NCBI GenBank assembly: GCA_013791765.1
Contig: VMTC01000012.1
Span: forward strand, 45,106 to 109,105
DNA: 64,000 bases
Source: Rhodoferax sp.
GTDB taxonomy: Bacteria; Pseudomonadota; Gammaproteobacteria; Burkholderiales; Burkholderiaceae_C
Direction of reading: 5' to 3'
Below the pieces are notes generated by a model. That model did no database searches and had not been told where the DNA came from. It worked only from the letters and a program-made list of their open reading frames with translations. A program made the translations under genes and the position numbers. Of the stretch, positions 53,080 to 61,212 are shown piece after piece. Numbering within the stretch: the stretch's first letter is position 1; every line of letters begins with the position of its first letter.

Positions 53080-54366
53080 ATGTCACTATTGAACTGGACC
53101 GTCAAAAGCGCCAGCGTGTTGCAGCAGGGCGGCGTGATTGCCCCCGATGAGCGGCTACCGTGGCCGCAAACCACCGTCATGGGCATGCAGCACGTGATTG
53201 CCATGTTTGGCGCCACCGTGCTGGCACCGATCCTGATGGGCTTTGACCCCAATCTGGCGATTTTGATGAGCGGCATCGGCACGCTGATCTTCTTTGTCAT
53301 CACCGGCGGCAAGGTGCCGAGCTACCTGGGGTCGAGCTTCGCCTTCATTGGCGTGGTCATTGCCGCAACCGGCTATGCGGGCCAGGGACTCAACGCCAAT
53401 ATTGGCGTGGCCCTGGGTGGCATCATTGCCTGCGGCGCCGCCTACACCGCCATTGGCCTGCTGGTGCAGGTGGTGGGCACCGGCTGGATCGAGAAGCTGA
53501 TGCCGCCGGTGGTCACCGGTGCCGTGGTCGCCGTCATCGGCCTGAACCTGGCGAGCGTGCCGATCAAGAACATGGCGGCCAGCAACTTTGACAGCTGGAT
53601 GCAGGCCCTCACCTTTGTCTGCGTCGCTCTGGTGGCGGTGTTCACGCGCGGCATGGTGCAGCGTTTGCTGATTCTGGTCGGCCTGATCGTGGCCTCGCTG
53701 GTGTATGCGGTGCTGACCAACGGCCTGGGCCTGGGCAAGCCGCTCGACTTGAGCCGCCTGATCAACGCCGCCTGGCTGGGCGCACCGGCCTTTGCCGCTC
53801 CAGTGTTTGAGCCCAAAGCGATGCTGATGATCGTGCCGGTGGCGATCATTCTGGTGGCCGAAAACCTGGGCCACCTCAAGGCCGTGGCCGCCATGACCGG
53901 CAAGAACATGGACCCGTACATTGGGCGCGCCTTCATCGGCGACGGCATTGCCACCATGGTCAGTGGCGGCGCGGGCGGCACCGGCGTGACCACCTATGCA
54001 GAAAACATTGGCGTCATGGCCGCCACCAAGATCTACTCGACCGCGCTGTTCTTGGTAGCCGGTTTGCTGGCGCTGGTGCTGGGTTTCAGCCCCAAGTTCG
54101 GCGCCGTGATTGCCGCCATTCCCTTGCCGGTGATGGGTGGCGTGAGCATTGTGGTGTTTGGCTTGATTGCGGTGGCTGGCGCACGCATCTGGGTGCAAAA
54201 CAAGGTCGACTTTGCCGACAACAAAAACCTGCTGGTCGCTGCCATCACGCTGATCCTGGGCACCGGCGACTTCACGCTCAAGTTTGGTGACTTCGCCCTG
54301 GGCGGCATCGGTACCGCCACTTTTGGCGCGATTTTGCTGCACGCGCTGTTGAACCGAAAATCTTAG
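53080..54366 (+). CDS. NCS2 uracil/xanthine permease
   Basis: This 428 aa protein starts at the ATG at 53080. It has about 12 to 14 hydrophobic segments and NCS2 motifs (MQHVIAMFGATVLAPILMG; PSYLGSSFAFIGV; VAENLGHLKAVAAMTG; DGIATMVSGGAGGTGVTTYAENIGVMAATK). The latter, with the Glu in AENIG, is typical of UraA-type uracil permeases. It imports uracil or a related base with protons across the inner membrane. It stands alone in the region. Confidence 0.9.
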   Translation: MSLLNWTVKSASVLQQGGVIAPDERLPWPQTTVMGMQHVIAMFGATVLAPILMGFDPNLAILMSGIGTLIFFVITGGKVPSYLGSSFAFIGVVIAATGYAGQGLNANIGVALGGIIACGAAYTAIGLLVQVVGTGWIEKLMPPVVTGAVVAVIGLNLASVPIKNMAASNFDSWMQALTFVCVALVAVFTRGMVQRLLILVGLIVASLVYAVLTNGLGLGKPLDLSRLINAAWLGAPAFAAPVFEPKAMLMIVPVAIILVAENLGHLKAVAAMTGKNMDPYIGRAFIGDGIATMVSGGAGGTGVTTYAENIGVMAATKIYSTALFLVAGLLALVLGFSPKFGAVIAAIPLPVMGGVSIVVFGLIAVAGARIWVQNKVDFADNKNLLVAAITLILGTGDFTLKFGDFALGGIGTATFGAILLHALLNRKS

Positions 54367-54431
54367 AAAATTTATATTAAATCAGGCTCTAGCCCGCGTG
54401 GAATATGCCTGAGTAGCTATATATAAAATAG
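54366..54431 (-). repeat. Dispersed Comamonadaceae repeat
   Basis: Minus-strand reading: TATATATAGCTACTCAGGC, then ATTCCACGCGGGCTAGAGCC and an AT tail. It lies between convergent permease and chalcone-isomerase-like genes. Confidence 0.78.
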
Positions 54432-54491
54432 CGAATTCGAGGCTGGGTTGGCCTGCGCCAACCCAGCGTGATCGACCCGATTCCGCTCGGC

Positions 54492-55085
54492 TTACTTGGC
54501 GCCCAGCAAGGCCGGCTTGAGCGCATCGTCGACCGGATTTTCACCCAGCCAGATCCGAAGCAGCGCGTTGTAGAACGCTGCATCGGCCAATGGCTCGCCC
54601 AGTGGTTTACCGTTGTATTGACTCACGGTGCCGGTCCCGGGCACCCAGTCCAGCGTGATCACGTCGCCTTTTTTGGCCACGGGGATGCTGGTAAACGCTT
54701 TTTCAAACTTTTGGGTTTGATCGCTGATCTTGGCTTGTTCGGCTGCGCTTGAATTTTTGTTCAAGCCGGCAATGAAGGTCTTGGCCAATTCGTCGCTGGC
54801 GACCTCGCGCATCATGACAATCGTCACGCGCTTCGGGCCAGCCAAGGCCAGCACTTCGGCCGGTGTTGCCTTTTTGTCGCTCAGGTACAGCCCCATGGCG
54901 TAGACCTTGAAGATCACCTTGGTGCGAATACCCGCGCCGTTGAGCTGGAGCGGCTTGCCAGCCACCGTGGTCGCATCGTCAATCTTGATGCCACCGACTT
55001 CGACCGCATGGCTGGGTAGCGCACCGCAGGCCAGCGCCAGCAGTCCAATGGAGAACAATTTTTTGAGACTGGTTTGAGTTGTCAT
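54492..55085 (-). CDS. Chalcone isomerase-like periplasmic protein
   Basis: This 197 aa protein starts at the internal ATG at 55085 (MTTQTSLKKLFSIGLLALAC). It has a signal peptide and then the CHI-like domain: GGIKIDDATTVAGKPLQLNG, GIRTKVIFKVYAMGLYL, RVTIVMMREVASDELAKTF, and WLGENPVDDALKPALLG at the end. The conserved Arg/Tyr of fatty-acid-binding bacterial CHI-like proteins appear present. The role is unknown. Confidence 0.88.
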   Translation of the reverse strand: MTTQTSLKKLFSIGLLALACGALPSHAVEVGGIKIDDATTVAGKPLQLNGAGIRTKVIFKVYAMGLYLSDKKATPAEVLALAGPKRVTIVMMREVASDELAKTFIAGLNKNSSAAEQAKISDQTQKFEKAFTSIPVAKKGDVITLDWVPGTGTVSQYNGKPLGEPLADAAFYNALLRIWLGENPVDDALKPALLGAK

Positions 55086-55381
55086 GATTTCTTTTTCCGG
55101 AGTTGATGGCATTAAAAAATTACTTCTTTGACGGTTTTTGCAGTCATCTGCAATCGAGCTGCTCGTCAGCCTTGAGCGAAGCCCGAGTCCAGCCACGCCA
55201 AGCCACTGGACTCGGGCCGATTCTATCGACAGGGTTTGGATTTGAAGCCCTTGAACTGTCAATTTGCGGCAAGAAAAATAGTACATCCCTTCTCTTGGGT
55301 TGCCGAGAGGAAATACCCTGATTTTGGTGACAAAGGCTCTAATTGCGGCCCAACACAGTGGGCTGCCAGCGCCCGCTCACA

Positions 55382-55750
55382 TCAAGTCGGCCTGGAAGCG
55401 CGAATTCGGGCCACCAGCGCCGTCACCGACGCATCAGCCAGGGCGGGCGCGGCCGGGTTTTCGATCAGCGCGCGCAGCAGGCGCGCCAGCGTGTCGGCCT
55501 GCGGCGTGAGCGGTCCAAAGAAATACGGCCTGTCGTCCACGGCCAGTAACAGGGTCGGAAAGTCGTCCACGTCCAGTGGGTCCAGCAAGTCGGCCTCGTC
55601 CTCGACGTCAATCCAGACGAACTGCAGCGCCGGAAATTGCCCCTGCACCTGGGCAAAGCGCTGCCGGTAGTCGCGGCACACGCCGCACCATTCGGCGCAC
55701 AGGCACACGACAAGGACAGCGGAGGGCGGACAAGATGTGGCAGCAGGCAT
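55382..55750 (-). CDS. Thioredoxin-family protein
   Basis: This 122 aa protein has the active site CAEWCGVCRDY (Cys-Gly-Val-Cys), the FPTLLL cis-Pro loop and the usual beta-alpha pattern. A cytosolic thioredoxin-like reductant. The Gly-Val active site differs from Gly-Pro of classic thioredoxin and would shift the redox potential. Confidence 0.88.
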   Translation of the reverse strand: MPAATSCPPSAVLVVCLCAEWCGVCRDYRQRFAQVQGQFPALQFVWIDVEDEADLLDPLDVDDFPTLLLAVDDRPYFFGPLTPQADTLARLLRALIENPAAPALADASVTALVARIRASRPT

Positions 55751-55972
55751 GGCGCAATGATCGCAGAATTAAGCTCCTCTTTTGGCGAATTCGGAACCAT
55801 CGGCGGGGACAAGGCTCAGGCACATGTCTGGCCCAGTTCAACCGGAGCGATCTAGCCTGGACTCATGGCAAAGCCAACGAACAGACATTGAACTGGGTTA
55901 GCTGGCGAACAGACAGGGCCGGTTGCGACGCGTACATTTTGAAGCTTGATACATGCAACACGGAGAAAAGCC

Positions 55973-56707
55973 ATGCTGAAATCACGCGAAGGTCAAAAGG
56001 TTCCCAACGTCACATTCCCGATCCGGGTCGATGGTGAATGGCAAAAAATCAGCAGCGACGCCCTGTTCAAAGGCAAAACGGTGGTTCTGTTTGCGCTACC
56101 GGGCGCCTTCACACCGACCTGCTCCAGCACCCACCTGCCACGCTTCAACGAGCTGGCCAGCGTATTCAAGGCCAATGGCGTCGACAGCGTGATCTGTCTG
56201 TCAGTCAACGATCCCTTCGTGATGGAAACATGGAAGACAGAGCAGAACGCCGAAAACATTGACTTCCTGCCCGATGGCAACGGCGAATTTACCGAAGCCA
56301 TGGGCCTGCTGGTGGATAAGTCCGAGATCGGCTTGGGCAAGCGCAGCTGGCGCTACTCCATGCTGGTCAAAGATGGTTTGATTGAAAAAATGTTCATCGA
56401 GCCCGAAGAGCCGGGCGACCCGTTCAAGGTGTCAGACGCCGATACCATGCTGGCCTACATCAACCCCAAAGCCAGCCCCCCGCCACGCGTCACTTTTTTC
56501 AGCAAGCCCGGCTGCCCGCACTGCGCGCGCGCCCGCAAAATGCTCGTTGAGAAAGGGCTTTGTTTTGAAGAGATCGAACTGGGCCGCCACGGCGTCAGCG
56601 TCAGCTCGCTGCAGGCGGTCACCGGCCGCGGCGCCACACCGCAGGTTTACATTGATGGTCAACACATCGGCGGCGCCGACGAGCTGGCGATCTGGCTGGC
56701 CAAGTAA
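55973..56707 (+). CDS. Peroxiredoxin-glutaredoxin fusion
   Basis: This 244 aa protein starts at the ATG at 55973. The N-terminal Prx5-type domain has the peroxidatic Cys in PGAFTPTCSSTHLP (about 49). From residue 170 onward lies a glutaredoxin domain with active site SKPGCPHCARAR and the GATPQVYIDG loop. Hybrids such as the Haemophilus PGdx reduce peroxides using glutathione. The next gene begins at the base after the stop and encodes a flavoprotein disulphide reductase, suggesting a dedicated electron supply. Confidence 0.93.
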   Translation: MLKSREGQKVPNVTFPIRVDGEWQKISSDALFKGKTVVLFALPGAFTPTCSSTHLPRFNELASVFKANGVDSVICLSVNDPFVMETWKTEQNAENIDFLPDGNGEFTEAMGLLVDKSEIGLGKRSWRYSMLVKDGLIEKMFIEPEEPGDPFKVSDADTMLAYINPKASPPPRVTFFSKPGCPHCARARKMLVEKGLCFEEIELGRHGVSVSSLQAVTGRGATPQVYIDGQHIGGADELAIWLAK

Positions 56708-58177
56708 ATGAGCCCCTTAGAAAACCAAGCGCCAATGACGCCCCTTCACATCGATGTCGCCGTCATCGGTGCCGGTACAGCCGGCATGGGCGCCTACCGG
56801 GCCGCCCGTGCCCATACGGATTCTGTCTTGCTGATCGAAGGCGGCGCTTACGGGACGACCTGCGCGCGGGTGGGTTGCATGCCCAGCAAGTTGTTGATTG
56901 CCGCAGCAGAGGCCGCACACCAGGCCCGCCACGCCCATCCGTTCGGGATCAACGTGCAGGGCGTCACCGTTGACGGCGCTGCCGTGATGGCGCGCGTGCA
57001 GCGCGAGCGCGACCGTTTTGTCGGTTTCGTGCTGGAAACAATTGAGGCTATTGCGCCTGCCGACCGGTTGACGGCCACCGTGAAGTTTCAGGACGCCAAC
57101 ACCCTGGTGACGACGCAGGGCCAGTTGATTCACGCCAAGCGCATTGTCATCGCCACCGGCAGCACACCCATCCTGCCCCCCGTTTTAAAAGGACTAAAGG
57201 CGCGTTTGCTGACCAATGAAAACGTCTTCGATCTGCCCACCTTGCCGACCAGTCTGGCGGTGTTCGGCCCTGGCGTGGTGGGGATGGAGCTGGCCCAGGC
57301 CATGAGCCGCCTGGGCGTGCAGGTCAAGGTATTCGGCGTTGGCGGGGGCATCGTCGGCATTCAGGACCCGGCCATTCGGGACTACGCCAACACGCTCTTC
57401 AACGACGAGTTTTATCTGGACGCATCGGCCGATGTCAAGTCCGTCAAGGAGAGCGTCAACGGCGTCGACGTTAATTACCTGCATCGCGATGGGGCCTGGA
57501 AAACCGAGCGTTTTGACTATGTGCTGGCAGCGACCGGTCGTGCGCCCGATGTTGCCACACTGGCCTTGGAAAACACCGCCTTGGCGCTGAACGAGCGCGG
57601 CGTGCCGCTGTTTGACCGCAGCACGCTGCAGTGCGGCAACAGCACGATCTTCATTGCCGGCGACGCCAGCAACGACGCGCCCCTGCTGCACGAAGCGGCC
57701 GACCAGGGCCGCATTGCCGGCACGAATGCCGGACGCTATCCAGATGTCCAACCGGGTTTGCGCCGCACGCCGCTGGCGGTGGTCTTCACCGATCCCCAGG
57801 TGGCGTCGGTGGGCCTGAACCTGAAACAGCTGGAGCAGCATTTCACGGGCCGGTTCGCCGAGGGCGTCGTTTCCTTTGAAGACCAGGGGCGTAGCCGGGT
57901 GATGCTGCGCAACAAGGGGATTTTGAAAGTCTACGGCGAGCAAGGCAGCGGCTTGTTCCTGGGCGCGGAAATGTTCGGCCCCGCCGCCGAACACATCGGC
58001 CATCTGCTGGCCTGGGCGGCGCAACAGCGCATGACGGTCTCGGGCATGCTGGAGATGCCGTTCTACCACCCGGTGATTGAAGAAGGGCTGCGCAGCGCCT
58101 TACGCGATCTGAACCACAAGCTGCACATCGGCCCACCTGTGATCGAACGCTGTATGGATTGCGGGCCTGGTGCCTAG
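56708..58177 (+). CDS. Dihydrolipoamide dehydrogenase-like flavoprotein disulphide reductase
   Basis: This 489 aa protein has FAD motif GAGTAGMGAYRAA, redox-active pair CARVGC (about 53-58), second dinucleotide fold FGPGVVGMELAQAM and the C-terminal FYHPVIEEGL that supplies His/Glu. It ends with MDCGPGA. It is not in a 2-oxo-acid dehydrogenase operon; it directly follows the peroxiredoxin-glutaredoxin gene with no gap. It may therefore reduce glutathione, a mycothiol-like thiol or the peroxiredoxin itself (inference). The C-terminal Cys is unusual. Confidence 0.9.
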   Translation: MSPLENQAPMTPLHIDVAVIGAGTAGMGAYRAARAHTDSVLLIEGGAYGTTCARVGCMPSKLLIAAAEAAHQARHAHPFGINVQGVTVDGAAVMARVQRERDRFVGFVLETIEAIAPADRLTATVKFQDANTLVTTQGQLIHAKRIVIATGSTPILPPVLKGLKARLLTNENVFDLPTLPTSLAVFGPGVVGMELAQAMSRLGVQVKVFGVGGGIVGIQDPAIRDYANTLFNDEFYLDASADVKSVKESVNGVDVNYLHRDGAWKTERFDYVLAATGRAPDVATLALENTALALNERGVPLFDRSTLQCGNSTIFIAGDASNDAPLLHEAADQGRIAGTNAGRYPDVQPGLRRTPLAVVFTDPQVASVGLNLKQLEQHFTGRFAEGVVSFEDQGRSRVMLRNKGILKVYGEQGSGLFLGAEMFGPAAEHIGHLLAWAAQQRMTVSGMLEMPFYHPVIEEGLRSALRDLNHKLHIGPPVIERCMDCGPGA

Positions 58178-58200
58178 TCGTGCGTTGACCCGAGTCAAAT

Positions 58201-58389
58201 ATGAAAAAACGCAAGGAACCCTTTACGGATCCCGCCCAACTGGGCAAACTCAATGAAGAAGTCTGGAAGACGCTTGACGAAAGTCATGAGATCGCTGGAA
58301 AAGCGCCACCAGATGGCGACGACACGCAAGCGCCTGCCCCAAACGCAGTCGCTGGCGACGCGCCAGCCAACCCGCCGCCCAGGGCTTGA
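58201..58389 (+). CDS. Small hypothetical protein
   Basis: This 62 aa protein is very polar: MKKRKEPFTDPAQLGKLNEE, then Pro/Ala-rich tail. No motif. It is 23 bp after the flavoprotein gene and may be co-transcribed with it. Confidence 0.5.
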   Translation: MKKRKEPFTDPAQLGKLNEEVWKTLDESHEIAGKAPPDGDDTQAPAPNAVAGDAPANPPPRA

Positions 58390-58480
58390 TTCCTTGGGTC
58401 AGAACGAATGCGCTGATGCTTGTGCGGCTGACGCATGAGGTGATGAAACGCTTGGCTATCAAATAGACCGCGAAAAAACC

Positions 58481-58540
58481 TATTTATTTTGATAGCTACT
58501 TGCGCAATATCGACGCGGGCTAGAGCCTATTTTTCTTTAA
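58481..58540 (+). repeat. Dispersed Comamonadaceae repeat
   Basis: TTTTGATAGCTACTTGCGC, AATATCGACGCGGGCTAG, AGCC and then a T-rich tail: the clearest copy in the window. It overlaps the 3' end of the small feo-linked gene (58527 -). Confidence 0.85.
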
Positions 58541-58826
58541 ATTGTTTGCGCGGATGAAAAACCAGGGGCTGCGCTGTGCAAGCATCCGCTGCGCTACGTT
58601 GCTCGGTTTTCTTGATGTGCGCGGGCGCACGGTCACAGCCGCTGCAATTGCAGCCCGCTGGTGCCTGCGCCGCCTGCCGCAAGAACTTTGCCAGCGAAGG
58701 CGGCAAAGGGCAGCGCAGCAACGCCTGCGCCAATAAACGGCGCGCGGCTTGCGGCGACAAGGACCAGGCCGCATAGACAAAACTGCCAGCGACCAGCAGC
58801 CCCACGATGATGGATTGCAGTTCCAT
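58527..58826 (-). CDS. FeoB-linked small Cys-containing membrane protein
   Basis: This 99 aa protein has one membrane helix (IIVGLLVAGSFVYAAWSL) and a cytoplasmic tail with GCNCSGC. It is 3 bp after feoB. Such proteins probably help handle iron for FeoB, as do FeoC or FeoB-associated Cys-rich proteins, but it is not FeoC by sequence. The last codons are encoded by the dispersed repeat, so the C-terminus may be a recent replacement. Confidence 0.75.
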   Translation of the reverse strand: MELQSIIVGLLVAGSFVYAAWSLSPQAARRLLAQALLRCPLPPSLAKFLRQAAQAPAGCNCSGCDRAPAHIKKTEQRSAADACTAQPLVFHPRKQFKEK

Positions 58827-58829
58827 GGA

Positions 58830-60716
58830 CTAGCCTCCCAACCACAGCGTGACGCGATAGGTCACAAACGCTGCTGCATAGGCCAGCACAAGGAGGTACG
58901 CGGTCATGAACAGCGGGTAGCGCCAGGAGTTGGTCTCGCGCCGCACCACCGCCAGCGTGGATAGGCATTGCGGCGCAAACACAAACCAGGCCAGGAGCGC
59001 ATAGGCGGTGGCCAGCGACCAGCCTTGCGCGATCACCGGCGACAGGGCGTCGGCCACGGAGGCGTCTGCGCCCGACAAGGCGTAAACCGTGCCCAGCGCG
59101 CCCACCACCACTTCACGCGCGGCCATGCCGGGCACCAGCGCAATCGAAATCTGCCAATTGAAGCCAATCGGTGCGAACACATACTGCAGCGCATGGCCCA
59201 GCATACCGGCAAAGCTGTGCTGAATGGCCGGGCCCTGGGACGCGTCCCAGCCCACAGGCGGCGCCGGGTAGGTGGAGAGAAACCACAGCAGTACCATGAG
59301 GGTAAAGATGATGCCGCCCACGCGGCGCAAGAAAATGGTGGCGCGCTCCCACAAGCCCTGTGCCAGATTGCGCAGGCTGGGGCGCCGGTAAGGGGGCAGT
59401 TCAAGCATCAAAGGCTGGTAGGCGCTCTTCATCCAGACCCGCTTGAACACCCAGGCCACCGCCATCGCCGACACCACCCCCGCCACATAAAGCGTAAACA
59501 AGGTCAGGCCGCGCAAGCTGAGGCCACCCAGGTGACGCTCGGGCACAAAAGCGCCAATCAGCAAGGCATAGACCGGCAAGCGCGCCGAACAGGTCATGAG
59601 CGGCGCCACCATGATGGTGGCGAGGCGGTCCTTCCAGTTGGCAATGGTGCGCGTGGCCATGATGCCGGGCACGGCGCAGGCAAAGCTCGACAACAGTGGA
59701 ATGAAGGCGCGCCCGGACAAACCGACCTTGCCCATCAGGTTGTCCAGCAAGAAGGCCGCGCGCGGCAGGTAGCCCGAATCTTCGAGTAGCAGGATGAAGA
59801 AAAACAGGATCAAGATCTGCGGCATGAACACCAGCACGCCGCCCACGCCGGCCACCACGCCGTCAACCAGCAGGCTGCGCAAGGGCCCATCCGTCATGTT
59901 CGACAGAATCCAATCGCCAGCCAAGGCCATCACGCTCTTGATGGCGTCCATCGGCCAGTTGGCCCAGGTGAACACGGCCTGGAAGATCAGGAACAACACC
60001 GCCGCCAGGATCACCAACCCCCACACCGGGTGCATCACGACGGCATCGAGCCGGTATTGGAAGCGCCCCAGCGCCGGTGCCTGGGGCGCCACCAGCGCCA
60101 GGATGCGCCGCACTTCGCGTTGCAAGTCGGCCGAACTGGCCGGTGTTGTGTTGGCGGGCGCGCTGGGCCAGGGCCGCAGCAGGTGTTGCTCCAGTTGCGC
60201 CAGCAGTTGCGCGTGGCCGTTGTGCTGGATCGCCACCGTCTCCACCACCGGCAGCCCCAACTCGCTGGACAGGCGCGCCAGGTCGAGCTTGAGCCCCTGG
60301 GCGCGCGCCACGTCGGCCATGTTCACGGCCACCAGCAGCGGGCGCCCCAGGCGCTTGAGCTCTAACACCAGGCGCAGGTTCATGCGCAAATTGGTGGCGT
60401 CCACCACCGCCACAATCGCATCGGGCGTGTCTTCCCCGGCGCGCCGGCCTTCAATTACCTCCAGCGTCACCTGTTCGTCGGGCGTCGCGGCGCTCAGGCT
60501 GTAAGCGCCCGGCAAGTCCACCACCGACACGCTTTGGCCATTGCGCAAATGCGCCAGACCAATCTTGCGTTCAACCGTGACGCCAGCGTAATTGGCAACA
60601 TGCTGGCGCGCGCCAGTGAGCAGGTTAAACAGCGCTGTCTTGCCGCAGTTGGGGTTGCCCACCAGGGCGATACAGTGCATCGGGAGCGACCCATGGGCGT
60701 TAATGGATTGGGACAT
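58830..60716 (-). CDS. feoB: Ferrous iron transporter FeoB
   Basis: This 628 aa protein has the G domain with G1 VGNPNCGKTALFN, G3 VDLPGAYSL and G4 NMAD, then the membrane part with Gate-like core segments and GGVLVFMPQILILFFFILLLEDSGYL. It is shorter than E. coli FeoB (773) but within the range of other bacteria. It imports Fe2+ across the inner membrane. Order feoA-feoB-Cys-protein on the minus strand. Confidence 0.93.
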   Translation of the reverse strand: MSQSINAHGSLPMHCIALVGNPNCGKTALFNLLTGARQHVANYAGVTVERKIGLAHLRNGQSVSVVDLPGAYSLSAATPDEQVTLEVIEGRRAGEDTPDAIVAVVDATNLRMNLRLVLELKRLGRPLLVAVNMADVARAQGLKLDLARLSSELGLPVVETVAIQHNGHAQLLAQLEQHLLRPWPSAPANTTPASSADLQREVRRILALVAPQAPALGRFQYRLDAVVMHPVWGLVILAAVLFLIFQAVFTWANWPMDAIKSVMALAGDWILSNMTDGPLRSLLVDGVVAGVGGVLVFMPQILILFFFILLLEDSGYLPRAAFLLDNLMGKVGLSGRAFIPLLSSFACAVPGIMATRTIANWKDRLATIMVAPLMTCSARLPVYALLIGAFVPERHLGGLSLRGLTLFTLYVAGVVSAMAVAWVFKRVWMKSAYQPLMLELPPYRRPSLRNLAQGLWERATIFLRRVGGIIFTLMVLLWFLSTYPAPPVGWDASQGPAIQHSFAGMLGHALQYVFAPIGFNWQISIALVPGMAAREVVVGALGTVYALSGADASVADALSPVIAQGWSLATAYALLAWFVFAPQCLSTLAVVRRETNSWRYPLFMTAYLLVLAYAAAFVTYRVTLWLGG

Positions 60717-60723
60717 AAGTGCC

Positions 60724-60981
60724 TCAGATGATGCCGGCGCACGGCGCCTTCACTTCAATGCACTGGGCTTCAAGCAGGCGCAGGGCAAACAGCGTCTCTC
60801 CCACCTGCACCGCCAGTGGTTCGCGCCCGCCCGGCCCGCGGCGCAGCACCTGCACTGGTTCGCCAGGGATAAATCCGAGTTCGCCCAGTCGGCGCAGCGT
60901 GGACTCGCCGACTTCGGCGTTGGCCGGCACGAGCTGCTGAACTAAGGCGTGGGCACCGTTGGGGAGTTGAGACAAGAGCAT
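60724..60981 (-). CDS. feoA: Ferrous iron transport protein FeoA
   Basis: This 85 aa SH3-like protein starts at the ATG at 60981 (MLLSQLPNGAHALVQQLVPA), since the upstream TTG at 61017 extends it beyond the FeoA homology. It has RRLGELGFIPGEPVQVL and the C-terminal FALRLLEAQCIEV. It helps FeoB. The palindrome at 61027 lies just upstream. Confidence 0.92.
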   Translation of the reverse strand: MLLSQLPNGAHALVQQLVPANAEVGESTLRRLGELGFIPGEPVQVLRRGPGGREPLAVQVGETLFALRLLEAQCIEVKAPCAGII

Positions 60982-61026
60982 GGAAGGAACCTGTGGAAAA
61001 TGGAGACTTGGCGTCAAATGATGCCA

Positions 61027-61055
61027 ATCTAAATGAGAGTGTATCGCATTTAGAT
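61027..61055. promoter_or_regulatory. Fur-box-like palindrome upstream of feoA
   Basis: ATCTAAATGAGA and TCGCATTTAGAT form 12 bp arms with one mismatch around GTGTA. Its AT-rich 29 bp form and place before feoAB resemble a Fur operator, which would repress iron uptake when iron is ample. Confidence 0.75.
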
Positions 61056-61212
61056 TGACCCAATCCCAAGGAGGCCGGTGTCCATCTGCGTCAGAGTTGA
61101 CCTAGCGCAAGCTCTGCCCTGACAAGGTTCTGCCTTCTAATTCCCATAACCGCCGTCGCCCAGGCCAGCGGTATAGTTGCGAGTTACTTCTTTACCAACC
61201 CAAGGTGATCCC

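Noticed and set aside
53155-54342. 395-codon His/Gln-rich frame opposite the permease
   Set aside because: Antisense of a clear NCS2 permease; low-complexity composition.
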